Source: Stromatinia cepivora (Eukaryota > Ascomycota > Leotiomycetes > Helotiales > Sclerotiniaceae). Taken from it: 64,000 nucleotides of DNA. Positions 1 to 10,922 of the stretch are shown here, in pieces (position 1 is the stretch's first letter; each line of letters opens with the position of its first letter). Position numbers and translations under genes: made by a program. The stretch is taken from positions 124,001-188,000 of the forward strand of contig RCTD01000014.1 in the NCBI GenBank assembly GCA_014898415.1, in the 5' to 3' direction. Under the pieces are notes generated by a model. The model ran no database searches, was not told the origin of the DNA, and was given only the letters and a program-made list of their open reading frames with translations.

Positions 1-149
1 CCACTTTCCCGAGAATGGAACCACTTCGCGAAACACATCTGTTCGATTCCTGCCACCGCCAACAAGCACACTGCTTTATATCTCTCGCATCAACCAACGT
101 ACTGTGTCTGAAATCGATTGCATCTCCACATCCATACCTCACACTCACA
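1..149. other. window edge, no gene recognised
   Basis: I see no supported coding signal or RNA gene here. A TTCGATTCC string near base 43 resembles a tRNA B box, but no cloverleaf can be drawn around it. Confidence 0.4.
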
Positions 150-617
150 TCACCAAAGTTTCCATTCCCTAAGCCATGATTGCCATCCACTCAGAGTCAC
201 GGCCTTCTGCCTCGTATCTGCGACTCCAAAATCCACCAATCTATCAGTCCTCAACATGAAGCCCGGAAACCTCGCCAACCAGAGCTCCAACATAGCTCTT
301 CTTTCCGGATCTTCTACATTGAAGACATATTCCTGTACCGCCATTCTCTTTTCTTTCGACATTCCTTTCTCCAGCTCTTCTTGGAGCATGATGATATCCA
401 ATGCTTCTGCATCGGGCATGTTTCGGTACTGTTGAATGACTTTGTTCCAATGGTGTTCCATGTGCTTCAATTTGGACTCTGAAGGGCGGCTGCTGAGATA
501 AAGTGGTGGAAGGTTTCCGATTTGGCGTTGCTGGAGCCACACATGGGCGCAGGAGGAGAGTGCTGACATTTTGGATGCTTGAAGTTGATAGTCTGGGCCA
601 GAATTGGGGAAGCTCAC
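150..617 (-). CDS. small hypothetical protein (up to 155 aa)
   Basis: Single-exon open frame of 155 codons. A second in-frame ATG at codon 17 (MSALSSCAHVW) would give about 139 aa and may be the true start. The middle is charged and probably helical (roughly residues 50-120, rich in E, K, M, L and R), and the C-terminus ends in a Trp-rich WQSWLREWKLW tail. I see no signal peptide or membrane segment, and I recognise no family. The gene lies at the window edge with nothing obviously linked to it. The overlapping plus-strand frames are low-quality shadows. It could also be the last exon of a longer gene starting further right, since no splice acceptor was excluded. Confidence 0.4.
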   Translation of the reverse strand: MSFPNSGPDYQLQASKMSALSSCAHVWLQQRQIGNLPPLYLSSRPSESKLKHMEHHWNKVIQQYRNMPDAEALDIIMLQEELEKGMSKEKRMAVQEYVFNVEDPERRAMLELWLARFPGFMLRTDRLVDFGVADTRQKAVTLSGWQSWLREWKLW

Positions 618-2800
618 AATTTGGAGACGGACTTGAGGAGTGACTGTGTTATCGATATTCGAGGAGTGAGGACCGGGAGAAAAAGATAAAGGGAAAAAGG
701 GTTGTGGAAGATCTCGACATCATTCACTACGTTTTTGGGGCAGGTGATGGCATGTGGGTCTGTAAGGATATTTGCAGCACTGTTTTCTTGAAGCGCTTCC
801 GTTCTCGGAAGAATCAATATTGTTGGGAATGTATTGATATTAAACGTCATCATCTATACGAGGGTCCTTCGCGGGCAGTTTTTTAATCACTCTACAAACG
901 AAAATCCATTGACACTGGAGAAAAGTGGTCGGAACTTCCTACCATCAATACGTAGGACAACGTACTTCATGTCGTACATTTTCTCTCCGCTGGCTTGATT
1001 ATCAAGCACGAGCTGCGATTGCCTTTTGGGGGTAGAAGGAAACAAAAAAGCAGTGATCATCCCTTCATAAGATTGCTGCAAGGAAGATAGAACTCTTAGA
1101 CACCCTTGAAGTGCCTCTGAGCCGAGTGTGATTCACTCTAGAATACATCGCTGTCATGGATAGGATTTTTGAATGCAAATTTGAGAGAACAGGTTTCGAT
1201 TAACATTGAAATTTACAGTAGTTCTACACTGCTATGCATCGGGTTTTAGTATCGCAGATCTCTGAGTTTCTACCTAGTAATTACGATGAATACTTTACTT
1301 GAAAGTAGGGGTTATGGATCTCATACTATGCTACACAGAGTAAATACATGTGGCTGGAAATCGTATAATTACGGTGGGGTAGCGCTTGATGGACGAGAAA
1401 AATGATTGTGAGATGTTCACAGTGGCATCGTCTCTCATCCTGTCATGCTACCTGACGATTCTTGAGTTACTGCTCTCTGTATAATGACCAAACCTCAATT
1501 TATTTCATATTTACAGCGTAGAAATATGACTGTTAGAGAAGTATGGGGTTTAGCGAGCAATACTTCCTTTTACACACAAGACTAACTTCGCATCGCTTTG
1601 TCTTCTAAAAAAAACAGCTCAAGCATGTTCGTTCTAAGTCCTTCTAGCTTTTGGATCTGAGGCAAGTGCTTGGGACGAGATTGGTGTTTGATGGAAATTA
1701 CTGGAATGTCGCAGGGACAAATTTGTCGAGTTTATACTAAAGAGGTAGTGTTCTTCCTACTCACTAGCTTGTCAACATAAAATTCATCACGAGTAGTGTC
1801 GTTACCCGCAAGAGATTTATCCAAGTAAACACGCTTTCCAAATATGGCAAATTCGTTCAATATGTGACCCGAGTTCAATGACGCTTCAAAGTCTGCAACA
1901 ACCAGAAGTTATGCATGCAGGATATCTTCAGGTGCCACTGGGGAAGTGCTTTGGCGATATTTGTAGGCACTGAATCGGAAATCTGGGTCGGAAGACGTAT
2001 TTACGAGACTGCAAAATGGCCACTTCAGTATCTATCAATCATCCGTCGACTATCATGATCATATTTGCAGCACCCCACGACACAGCTAACGATGGTAATC
2101 GCCACAGTAAAATACCAAGCACGTGAACACACACAGCACGTGTTCGCCTCCCCTGGAAACGTAGGCCCGAGCGGGTACATGCAGGCCAATCACCTAAACC
2201 TTGGACATCACCCTGGCGCTTACCCGAACAACTGGAATTTTTATGCCGAACGTTTCTTATCATCCCATTCGAACTAAAAATTTCAGGCATCTGGTTACCA
2301 ATACATTTAAACTTTTAACATGGGTTTTCTAAAACATGTCCATGAAGTAAGATTAAAATTATCTCATAGTCGCGATCATGCATATAGGACCACAAGACTA
2401 CAAATGAGCTATGAGCATTAAGAAGAAAATATAGGTACCAACAAGTCAGGGGTGGCGCAGCCGTAACGGTGACATGGGAGATGCCAACATCACTTCAAGT
2501 TAGAAAATTCCGTTGATATAGCCTCGTTCATTCCTCGAAGGATTTGTTTTTGAATATCTTTGTGTTTTACTCTCTTGTTGTTATCTATTTTTTTCGTGTT
2601 ATTTGCGGTTCTGCCCTATTTATCCATTCACTAGTTAGTGGTACTGGTATCATTTGAAATTGCAGTGATTCACGAAGCATTACTCAAAGCAAGACTTAGT
2701 TAGTCACTCGATACTTATATCAACTTCAACCCGCGAGTGCAAATCGGAAAGACAAGAAAGGAATTACAGGATATCACAACGCGCAAGTCAAGAGGACAAT
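618..2800. other. intergenic, no gene recognised
   Basis: About 2.2 kb with only short open frames (under 85 codons), which overlap each other on both strands. No domain, tRNA or repeat was recognised. The last few hundred bases presumably carry the promoter of the pepsin-like gene that begins at 2801. Confidence 0.4.
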
Positions 2801-4297
2801 ATGAGGATTTCGGACTTAGGACTGGTATGTGTAGCATGCACAGTTACATTAATCCAAGCGGAAATATTCTCAACTCCAATCTACTCTGTAACAAGAAACT
2901 CGACATACGCAAGAGCGAAACGGGCAGCGGTTAGAGAAGATAGGATTGCGAGAAGTAGAACCAACAGTCATGGGAAAAGTGAAGTGAAGAACGAGAGGAC
3001 CAGGGCTTCAAGGCGGGGCACTCATGATGAAAGTGGGCAGAAGAGGTTAAAAGGTCCACTTGGAGGTGTAGAGAATGATGAAGAATATTTGGCAGCTGTG
3101 AGAGAAGGGAGAATTGATGATAGAAGAGCAAGATACGAGACTAGAGTACCGGAGTGGGTAAGTTTCGGCCCATTCATAGAGAGTTGAATGATAATATTGA
3201 TCAAAGTACAGGACTGGAACGAACTTTTATATGTCATAGATCTGGAAGTTGGAAGCCCCCCGCAGAATTCACGAGCTCTTCTATCCATCTCCGATAATGA
3301 CATGTTCATACCATCAACCGATTGTACGAATACATGTCACTCCCATCAGCTTTACAGTCCTTCTTCATCGAACACGCAAAAGAAGACAGATACTCCTTTT
3401 AGCATGTACTACGCACGCTGTTCTGCATCTGGCAATATAATCTCCGATACCATTACTCTCGCCGGACTTCCAATCTCGCAACAATTTGGCGCTGTCGATA
3501 GCATAGGACGGTTCACGGATCCCGACTGGGGTAATTTGGAATGGGATGGACTTCTTGGACTAGCCCCGTCATCCACGCACTCTCCAAATTCAATTTCCAA
3601 TCCCTTCCTTAACCTTCAGTCCCAAAAGCTTCTCCAAAACCCACTCTTCACCCTTCTCCTTCCACAAACCCTAGACACACCTGGTCTCCTCACCTTCGGC
3701 ACAATAGACCATACCCTCTACACCGGTCCTCTAAAACGTCTACCCCTCCTAAACCACACCTCCATCTTCCAAAACAGACCCATCGCCCTCCCAGATCTCA
3801 TCACCAGTCGTTGGCAAATCCCCTGCATATCTCTAACCATTTCGGGTACATCCTCCTCCTACAACCTCCGCCCTTACATCGCCCTGCTCGAAACATCTTG
3901 CCCCGGCATTGGGCTTCCCTCCTCCCTCGTACTTTCCCTGCACAACTATCTCGAAATGGAGTTCCGCGGCCATGACATCCCTCCTTCGATTCCCTGTTCC
4001 CGTCGTGATTCTTTACCCATTATTACTCTGCATCTCGGAGAACATGAATTCCCATTAACGGCGTATGAATACACGTTGGAAGTAGACAGGGAAGATATAG
4101 GAGGTCATAGATGTGTATCGTTGTTTATGGAGAGGGAAGAGGAGGAGGGGGAAGTTAGGAGTATTATTTTGGGGAGTGGATTTTTGAGGAATTGGTTTGG
4201 GGTGTTTAATTTGGGGGAGAGGGAGGTGGCTTTTGGGAAGGTTGGGGTATTAGGGACGGTGGAGGAAAGAGAGGAAGTGGATAATTTGGGAGCATGA
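2801..4297 (+). CDS. secreted pepsin-fold (A1) protein lacking both catalytic Asp motifs
   Basis: Two exons, 2801..3157 and 3212..4297, joined across a 54-bp phase-0 intron (GTAAGT...TACAG), give 480 aa. The N-terminus (about 20 residues, ending IQA) looks like a signal peptide. It is followed by an unusually Arg/Lys-rich propeptide-like segment to about residue 119. The pepsin fold is recognisable from YVIDLEVGSPPQNSRALL, WDGLLGLAPS and ILGSGFLRNWFGVFNLGEREVAFGKV. At the first active site the expected DTG reads SIS (LLSISDND). At the second it reads ETS (LLETSCPG) instead of D-T/S-G. With neither Asp present, proteolysis by the family mechanism is not expected. A binding, inhibitory or decoy role is inference only. 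The frame is intact and the splice sites are clean, so this does not look like a pseudogene. Confidence 0.8.
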
Positions 4298-5420
4298 AGG
4301 AGGATGATAGATTGAGTGACATGTTAGGTCCAGATGATGGAATTGCATGGTTGGCGTTTTTTTATCAGGAATAGGTACAGGGAGTTGAAAACGACCTGGA
4401 AGTGAGAAACCTGTAGTTACACATCAAGTAACTTCATATACCTATAACAATTTCTTCTCCAAGGACTTGATTTTTATCTAATGTCATCGCATATACTATC
4501 GTCCTAGTAATATTTCTACCACCTCAAACTAGAAGGCTTACAATATGGGTACATGAATCCATTCGAAAGGAATCGCGATTGAATATTCTTGCACACAAGA
4601 TCTGCTGTGGTGATCATGGCAAATAAGATGAAGTGAGATATGTGGTAGGTAATAGAAGAGACCTATCAATGTTACACAGATTCACATCAGCCTCATTACT
4701 CTAGGGCTATGCATAACATATCCTAGATGGAAGGAGGGGTAGCTCAACATCAATTATCCAATAAAGAAGTATGTAGGTGAATAAATCCCATCATTTGGAG
4801 GTGTCTAATCAATGAAGGAAGAGGGAAGGATTCCAAATCAAGCTCAAAGTGAATACGAATATCAATCATGACCTTGCTTATCCAAAATAGGAATACATAA
4901 GTATACCTAAATCCCCCACTGCTGCACGTATATCAACAAAAATTTCAAACCTGCCCTCACATTGAAATTAGTAGCCTCGGATATGCAGCCTCACTAAAAG
5001 GGCTAGACAAACACCTTTATATATGTAATTCTACTCGTACAAGGAAGGTGGAAAAAGATAACAAAACATCCACAATGATCTCCATAGGAATTCCAATTTA
5101 ACTATCTACATACAGTGTTATGTTATTCTCCAACATAAAAATTTATTCCAAAGACAAACTCAAGACTCGAAGTTTTTGAATCTACCAATCAATGATATGG
5201 TATTTCAATCTTCTCCAAAATAATTAATTAATTGGAACCCCTCCTTTTATCTAGGCTTATCAAGATCGGTCCTTGCAATTGACCCTCCACATCAACTTAT
5301 CAACTTGTCTGTTTCACGGTTTGCAACGCCCTTATCTCGGGAAACATCGCAAGCCTAAACCGTGGGAAACCGAATGGGCTTCGATCATTTACACAACTAA
5401 GCTTGTTCTTTTTTGCTATT
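4298..5420. other. intergenic, no gene recognised
   Basis: AT-rich spacer between the pepsin-like gene and the Zn2Cys6 gene. No open frame with recognisable content. It should contain the 3' end of the first gene and the promoter and leader of the second. Confidence 0.45.
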
Positions 5421-8400
5421 ATGATGTCGGCGACAACGACCAACTTTACACAGCAGGAGAAACAGAGTAAGCCTAATAACGATGGCACACCTTCTACTGG
5501 TCAGCAGCATTCCAAAGGGCAGACGGGTCAGTGGATCAAACTCGGGATATTCTGTTGAATTCCCATTGTCACACAGCTTTGTACATGTAGACTAACTTTT
5601 AATTAGGAGGAAATCATAAAAGAATCTACCAGGCTTGCATCCCATGGTAAGCGATCTTATGTACATATCTCATCTCAAGAACTGACGCAATTGCAGTCGC
5701 CGCCGCAAAGTGAGGTGTGATTTAGGAAGTGTCGATAATCCGAGTGATCCACCATGTGTACGGTGTCGACGCGAAAGCAAAGAATGCTACTTTTCAGCTA
5801 CGAGAAGAAAGAGGAAGGCGGATGGCAGTAGAGAGAATAGTGTTGATAATGAATTTGCCGACGATTATGTAACACGCAATGGTCGAAAGATGGTTTCTGG
5901 TTCTCCTCCCGCATCCCTCAGACAAACCTCTATGGGAGCGCCGCCTTCTGCTCGATCGACGACTGGCACCTTTCCCGATAATGCGCACATGGATCCTGGA
6001 CCTCCTCTTACCCCAGGTGGTTCTATTGGAAGAACCCAGCCTCTGCGAAGACCTCAATCGGACTCACGGCAACAAGAAGAAAGAGATGAGAACGTGGAGA
6101 ACCCGGAGGCGCAAGAAGTTATGAGACAGGAGGTTTATGGTCCACACGATGCTTTGGATCTACTCTACAAAGCTGCCACTAATAGGTGTGTTTGAGTCCT
6201 ATCATCTAAAGCAACTCCCCGTCCCATCCTCGTTTCGCATATTACTACATTTTGTGTCCAGCTCAAGAAAGAGGAAATGTTTTTGGTGTCTTGCACTCAG
6301 CTAGATCTTTAGGAATATAGCACCGTCAAGAAGTAATTGTACTGATGTTTTCAATAGCCCAGGTCACAAAAGAGCGCGGCTGGATAGCAATAGCCAAGAA
6401 TCTCCTAGAATTGGACACAGAGCGCAATCTGCCTCGCAAAGCTATCAAGGCCCTACGCCTCAAAATACCTCGTTTCCTATAAGCCACATGCGACACACAA
6501 CCACACACCCCGAAGCTTCAATCGATCCTACGTTGTCATCCGGGGGTACCGTTCCTTTAGAAAGAGACCATGATCTGGGATACCAGGATGCAATTAAAGC
6601 TTGGTCGAGATTCAGATTTGTTCGCGCAGGATGGTTCACCGCAGTGGAAGCTATTCAATATATTACGTAGTAAGTTTTACCTTCACTCGTGATTGATACC
6701 AGAATTAATGATTGAATTAGCTATTATGAATTTTTGTCACCATTAACACCTATCTCCCCACCTACCTTCAGAGAACCTTACACCCATCCTATGCTTCTAA
6801 CAGAAGAACCAATCCTCACAGTAACATTATTGACAATTTCAAGTCGGTACATGGAGATAGCCGGAGCCGGAGGACATTGTAGATCGTATGCGATTCATGA
6901 GCAGCTTTGGACCTACTTGAGAGGCATGATTGAGAGATGTCTTTGGGGTCAAGAGGCATTCGGTGGCGGATTTTGCGGTTCTGGAGCGGAGGCTACTCTC
7001 ACATCAAGCACTGCACCATGGAGAGGACTACGGAAAGGAAGTCTTCGGACCCTTGGTACAATCGAAAGTCTTATGATCTTGACAGAGTGGCATCCTCGTG
7101 CTCTTCACTTCCCTCCCGCTGAAGCAACTGACGAACTTATGTTGCCTATTCCTGACAAGGAAGACGCATATACTACCGATGATGAAGGCGGACACCGTCT
7201 ACCGGGTGGGGTTGGTGGGCGAAGAATTGAAGGCTGGTTGGAACCTGCTTGGCGAAGTGATCGAATGTGCTGGATGTTGTTGAGTACCGCCATGGGTCTT
7301 GGCTACGAACTGGGTGTTTTCGATGATATCGCTGAATCGTTGGCTGATGGTGGAGAGATGACACGACCAGAATATAACGAAGAGTCATATCGACTAAGAG
7401 CGGCTAGAATTAAACGTCTATTGCTAATCTATGTTACGCAATTAGCTGGACGTTTAGGTTGGACCAACATGGTTCCTGAAAACTTGCGAAAAACAGATCC
7501 TGCATTTGCTCCCCGAAAACGCAGACAATCGATTGATGGTAAAACCCCAGACACCAATACGACGGCTGCAACGAATTTTAATTATATTCCCGATTTGGAA
7601 TTGGACGATCAAATTATTCATTGTTGGGCCGGAATTAGCAACGCTATGCGCATTGGGAACGAGAGGATCTTTAGATCTAGGCAATACACAACCAGAATTA
7701 TCCAGGACGGTAGCTACACGGATCTCTTGAAAGATTTCCAACCAATGTTAAGTTCATGGAAACGCGAATTTGACAGGTTTGGACTACCTCCATACATTCG
7801 ACATATTCTGACTATAGAGTACGAGTATGTTAGAATATACATCAATTCTCTCTCTTTACAGGCCGTTGTCGAAAGATGCACGAGCAATGCAACCAATCGA
7901 ACAAGCACTGCCAATGATTTGGGTTTACCAGTAGGAAGTGCCATGTCCCCAGAGACTCAAAATTACTTTGGGAAGTTACCTTTAGCAAGACTTGGCGGTT
8001 TTGGGGCTACAGACCAGGGATATGTGAGAGAAGTCGTTGAGGGATGTCGCAACCTTTTGCGTACCGTTGTAGAGGGGCTTCTACCAAATGATTACCTGAA
8101 GCATGCTCCGGTCCGAACATATTTCAGAATTATAAGTGGTGCCATGTTTTTGTTGAAAACATTTGCGTTAGGAGCATCTAAACACGACGTTGAGATCAGT
8201 ATCAGCCTCATGGATTCTGCTGTTGAAGCACTTCGTACTTGTGTGGTAGATGATGTCCATCTCGGCATCCGCTTTGCGGACTTGTTGCAAACATTGACTA
8301 AGCGGCTTCGTAGTCGGTTCATCAGCGCCCCTGAAGTACCTCCCTTCTCAGGAGAACCTGCGAGTAGAAGTCGTACTCCGGCACCACCTCAGGATTTAGA

Positions 8401-8877
8401 TCCGAAGAGACTTAGACGGGACCCAGCTGACCCAGTCCGAGATTGGAATGGCGGTTTGCCAAATTACCATTCCTCGAATGGTCCAGGTAAGTGCAAATTA
8501 TCAACACCCTTCCAAAATCCTACTCTAACCGCCCTATCCTCACAGATCTGAACCTCTCCGCCACTCCTTACGACCTCAACCAAGGCGATTTTTACGCCGG
8601 TACACACTACCCAGCTACCACAGGTGGCTCATCCTTCAATGGTGACTCCATAAACTCCATTTTCGGTTTCTCAGGTAGTAACAATGATTGGGGTAATAAT
8701 AACAGCAACGATGAAATGTGGTATTTACCTCCAGGGTCCGCATTTTATCAAGATCTCAACAGTCAGGTAAATATTACGCAGACGGCAGATGGAGTTAATG
8801 TGGGTGGTATGGATTTGTTGGATTACATGGCGCTGGATAGTGCATTTCCGGGAGATGCACAGGGAGGATTGCATTGA
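5421..8877 (+). CDS. Zn(II)2Cys6 transcription factor with fungal-specific regulatory domain
   Basis: Six exons (5421..5526, 5607..5646, 5697..6185, 6358..6669, 6721..8486, 8546..8877) keep one frame for 1014 aa. The zinc cluster spans residues 46-79 as C-x2-C-x6-C-x12-C-x2-C-x6-C. Intron 2 splits the codon of its second Cys. It is followed by a basic RRKRK stretch and a Ser/Pro/Gln-rich linker. From about residue 290 comes a long helical fungal_trans-type region ([66 protein letters not shown]). The C-terminus is Asn/Gly/Ser-rich and acidic, ending in [11 protein letters not shown], which could be an activation domain. It presumably acts as a nuclear DNA-binding regulator. The middle region reminds me of the Dal81/TamA or ARO80 group of amino-acid and nitrogen regulators, but I cannot decide between them. 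Confidence 0.88.
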
Positions 8878-9299
8878 TTGATGTGGTGCGAGTGATGATT
8901 TGAATGCGCAGGTTATTTTGTAGATGGTTGGTTATGGGGAGAAAGGTGGGCGGCGAGAGTCCTTTCACAGCGATAGTAACATGAATGATGAATGATACCA
9001 AGGAGTGTTTGGGGGATTTGCTTTTGATTTTGCTTCTGCATACTTTTGGCTGGCTGGGGTATGGGTAATGGGTGTTTGGTGTTGGATATCTTGATATTTG
9101 AATGGGAAATGGTCACAATAATGAAAGCAGTAACGGTGTCAGGTTTTACACTTTGGGTTTATGATGGGTCATATGGATATGGATATTCCTCTATATAAGG
9201 ATAGAGAGGCAGATTTCAATAGCTAGCTCAATTGAATATTTTGTGTCAATCAAATAGGTCTTCAATATTCGGCTGATTCCTATGTACTTGAATGCCAAG
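8878..9299. other. convergent intergenic region
   Basis: Separates the end of the Zn2Cys6 gene from the 3' end of the minus-strand snoRNA host transcript. The exact 3' ends cannot be seen. No box C/D candidate was found here, so no snR72 counterpart at this end of the cluster. Confidence 0.4.
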
Positions 9300-9517
9300 A
9301 CAGTATGATGAAATGATAGCAAAAGCGATAGCTTGTAAATCCCGAACAGATGACCTTGATATATCTTCTTCACGTACATGGCAAGCCAAGTATCGCAATG
9401 AAAATACATGTCCGCAGAAACGAACAGACTAACTTTAATATAAGTTTCCTATATCTTCAAACTGTCAGCGATGCTTCCATCATGAGAAAACAATATGGAC
9501 AATGTAGACAGAAATGA

Positions 9518-9607
9518 AATGTCAGATCAAAGCCTAGTCATAGGCATTTTCATCAATTACCAACGTGTGGATATGTCGACCGTCGTGATAAAATAATCAT
9601 CATGTAA
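9518..9607 (-). ncRNA. snR73: box C/D snoRNA, snR73-like (25S Cm2959 region)
   Basis: Intron 6. C box ATGATGA (complement of 9597-9603), an internal TGATGA-type C' box and D box CTGA (9522-9525). The element after the C box is complementary to GACCGTCGTGA of 25S rRNA (identical to 9578-9588, 11 nt). This is the snR73 target region in the peptidyl-transferase part of 25S. The D' box is poorly defined: CATA as D' would select the first C of GACC (recalled as Cm2959), while TCGA would select a different C. Cluster order favours snR73. Confidence 0.78.
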
Positions 9608-9806
9608 AGGAGTGAAAAGGGTGACAGTATAATGAAGGCAATGCAGTAACATACCATGAGATATATGGCCCACGGTCAGGCAACACCATGCAGTATGATG
9701 TGAGATGATATCAACTTAAGTTAACCTGGCATTACAGTCACGGATCTAAACAATAATCATTAGCAATGGTCATGATTTGAAACCGAAAGTATATAATAGC
9801 ATGAGC

Positions 9807-9886
9807 ATATTCAGTTAAGATAGGCTCGTCACAACCGTGAGGCTTGGACATATGCTTGTCATTTGTCGATCGATGTCATCAGAATG
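9807..9886 (-). ncRNA. snR74: box C/D snoRNA, U27/snR74-like (18S Am28)
   Basis: Intron 5. C box CTGATGA (complement of about 9877-9883) and D box CTGA (9811-9814). The internal antisense element is complementary to CATATGCTTGTC near the 5' end of 18S rRNA (identical to 9849-9860, 12 nt). The D' box must be degenerate (CCAA). The fifth base then pairs with the A of CAUAUG, the classical U27/snR74 methylation site. The guide beside the D box has no target that I recognise. Confidence 0.85.
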
Positions 9887-10048
9887 CTCGAGGGCTGCCG
9901 GGAATGCATGGAAAAAGAGGTTCCTTACCAAAATAGGTTGAAATTAAAGCATCGACCACCGGAGGACTGCAGCGCTTCGAGCATCTAAAAAGGTTGATGT
10001 TAGCACATGCCTTGACATGATACACGTTGAACAATGATTCCTGTCTAA

Positions 10049-10138
10049 AAATTCAGAAGGCATGAATGGTTTAATTTTGATGTTGTCAACATGGAAAACT
10101 CCAATCAGACTCGTCATCTAAAAATGCTCATCATAAAA
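10049..10138 (-). ncRNA. snR75: box C/D snoRNA, snR75-like double guide (25S Gm2288 plus a second site)
   Basis: Intron 4. C box ATGATGA (complement of 10128-10134), D' CTGA (10105-10108) and D CTGA (10053-10056). The D' guide is complementary to CTCGTCATCTAA of 25S (identical to 10110-10121). Its fifth base pairs with the G of CUCG, recalled as Gm2288, the snR75 target. The D-box guide is complementary to GCATGAATGG (10060-10069), about 20 nt downstream in the same rRNA, and points to the C of GCAUG. Two independent matches within one rRNA neighbourhood make this the best-supported guide in the cluster. Confidence 0.88.
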
Positions 10139-10321
10139 AGTATGGAGTGCAAGAGAAAATATTTATTTACCTAAAGCTCATACAGGTGAAGGTATTGGCG
10201 TCCCAGAGTCAATCAAGACCTCGGACACGCAAAGAGCACCCGAGACATCATAACAATCTATGCTTCCAAAATCAGAAACCATACATCAAACATGTGTACA
10301 ACAAATGCTGATAAGATGACT

Positions 10322-10424
10322 GAAATCAGTGGGCGAGGTTTTCTAGGCCTGCCGCAAAATGGCATATCCATCAAGACCAGAACCATTTTGGAACTGTCGG
10401 AGCCCAGTGCCATTCATCATTTTA
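10322..10424 (-). ncRNA. snR76: box C/D snoRNA, snR76-like (25S Cm2197)
   Basis: Intron 3. C box ATGATGA (complement of 10414-10420) and D box CTGA (10326-10329), flanked by AAA/TTT that can pair. Plus-strand 10402-10410 (GCCCAGTGC) equals a 25S segment. With CCGA as D' box, the fifth base pairs with the third C of GCCCAG, the position I recall as yeast Cm2197 (snR76). The match is 9 nt, the shortest clean one, so the assignment leans partly on cluster order. No target was found for the guide next to the D box. Confidence 0.75.
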
Positions 10425-10557
10425 CGCAGTCGCGTGAGGTTGAAAAGTGAGAGGAGAGTTGAGTCGTACCTCTTGATTATTGGGCTCATCTAATCTTAGA
10501 ATAAAGTCAGCATCAAATCAAGAGAAAAAAAAACATCAATTGAAATTGAGTTGGAAG

Positions 10558-10655
10558 AATTTGCTCAGTAACAGCCTTTTTTGTCGTCAAAAGCCCGAGG
10601 ACTTCAGTCGGTAATTTCCAGCGTGCAAAGCACAAACTGATCATCATCACAAATT
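10558..10655 (-). ncRNA. snR77: box C/D snoRNA, snR77-like (18S Um578)
   Basis: Intron 2. C box GTGATGA (complement of 10644-10650), D box CTGA (10565-10568) and a perfect D' CTGA (10604-10607). The ends pair: AATTTG on one side and CAAATT on the other form a six-pair terminal stem. The D' guide pairs with CGGTAATT of 18S rRNA (identical to 10609-10616), after which one extra base interrupts the match before CCAGC. D'+5 points to the U of CGGUAA, recalled as yeast Um578 (human SNORD65 site). Confidence 0.82.
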
Positions 10656-10837
10656 ATATGCAGAGGGGAAGAAAGAAAATAATGAAAAGAAGGGGAGCTT
10701 ACAATTGTAATGGTGGGCCGAAAAGAAAATCAGAAGATTTGTTATAGCAAGTGCAACAAGTATTAATTTGACATCTATCTCAATTGTTAGCAATGATCGA
10801 AGTTATCAAGTTGCTGAAATGAGTAAAATTGTGATCC

Positions 10838-10922
10838 AATATCAGACTGACGTGTTACAAAAGTTTCATGTCCCGTAGGATCAAAGACTCTAGTTTGCGG
10901 TTGTTGTTTTGTCATCACATAA
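10838..10922 (-). ncRNA. snR78: box C/D snoRNA, snR78-like (25S Um2421)
   Basis: Intron 1 of the host gene. C box GTGATGA is the complement of 10912-10918 and D box CTGA of 10842-10845. Plus-strand bases 10886-10897 (GACTCTAGTTTG) are identical to a 25S rRNA stretch, so the minus-strand RNA carries a 12-nt antisense element. With TTGA as degenerate D' box, the fifth paired base is the U of GACU, the site I recall as yeast Um2421, guided by snR78. I found no good terminal stem. Confidence 0.82.

Noticed and set aside
9655..9745. Possible extra C/D snoRNA using CTGA near 9675
   Set aside because: A C box would have to lie upstream across the intron 5 acceptor (ATGATTA at about 9754). The segment is better explained as exon 6 of the host gene.
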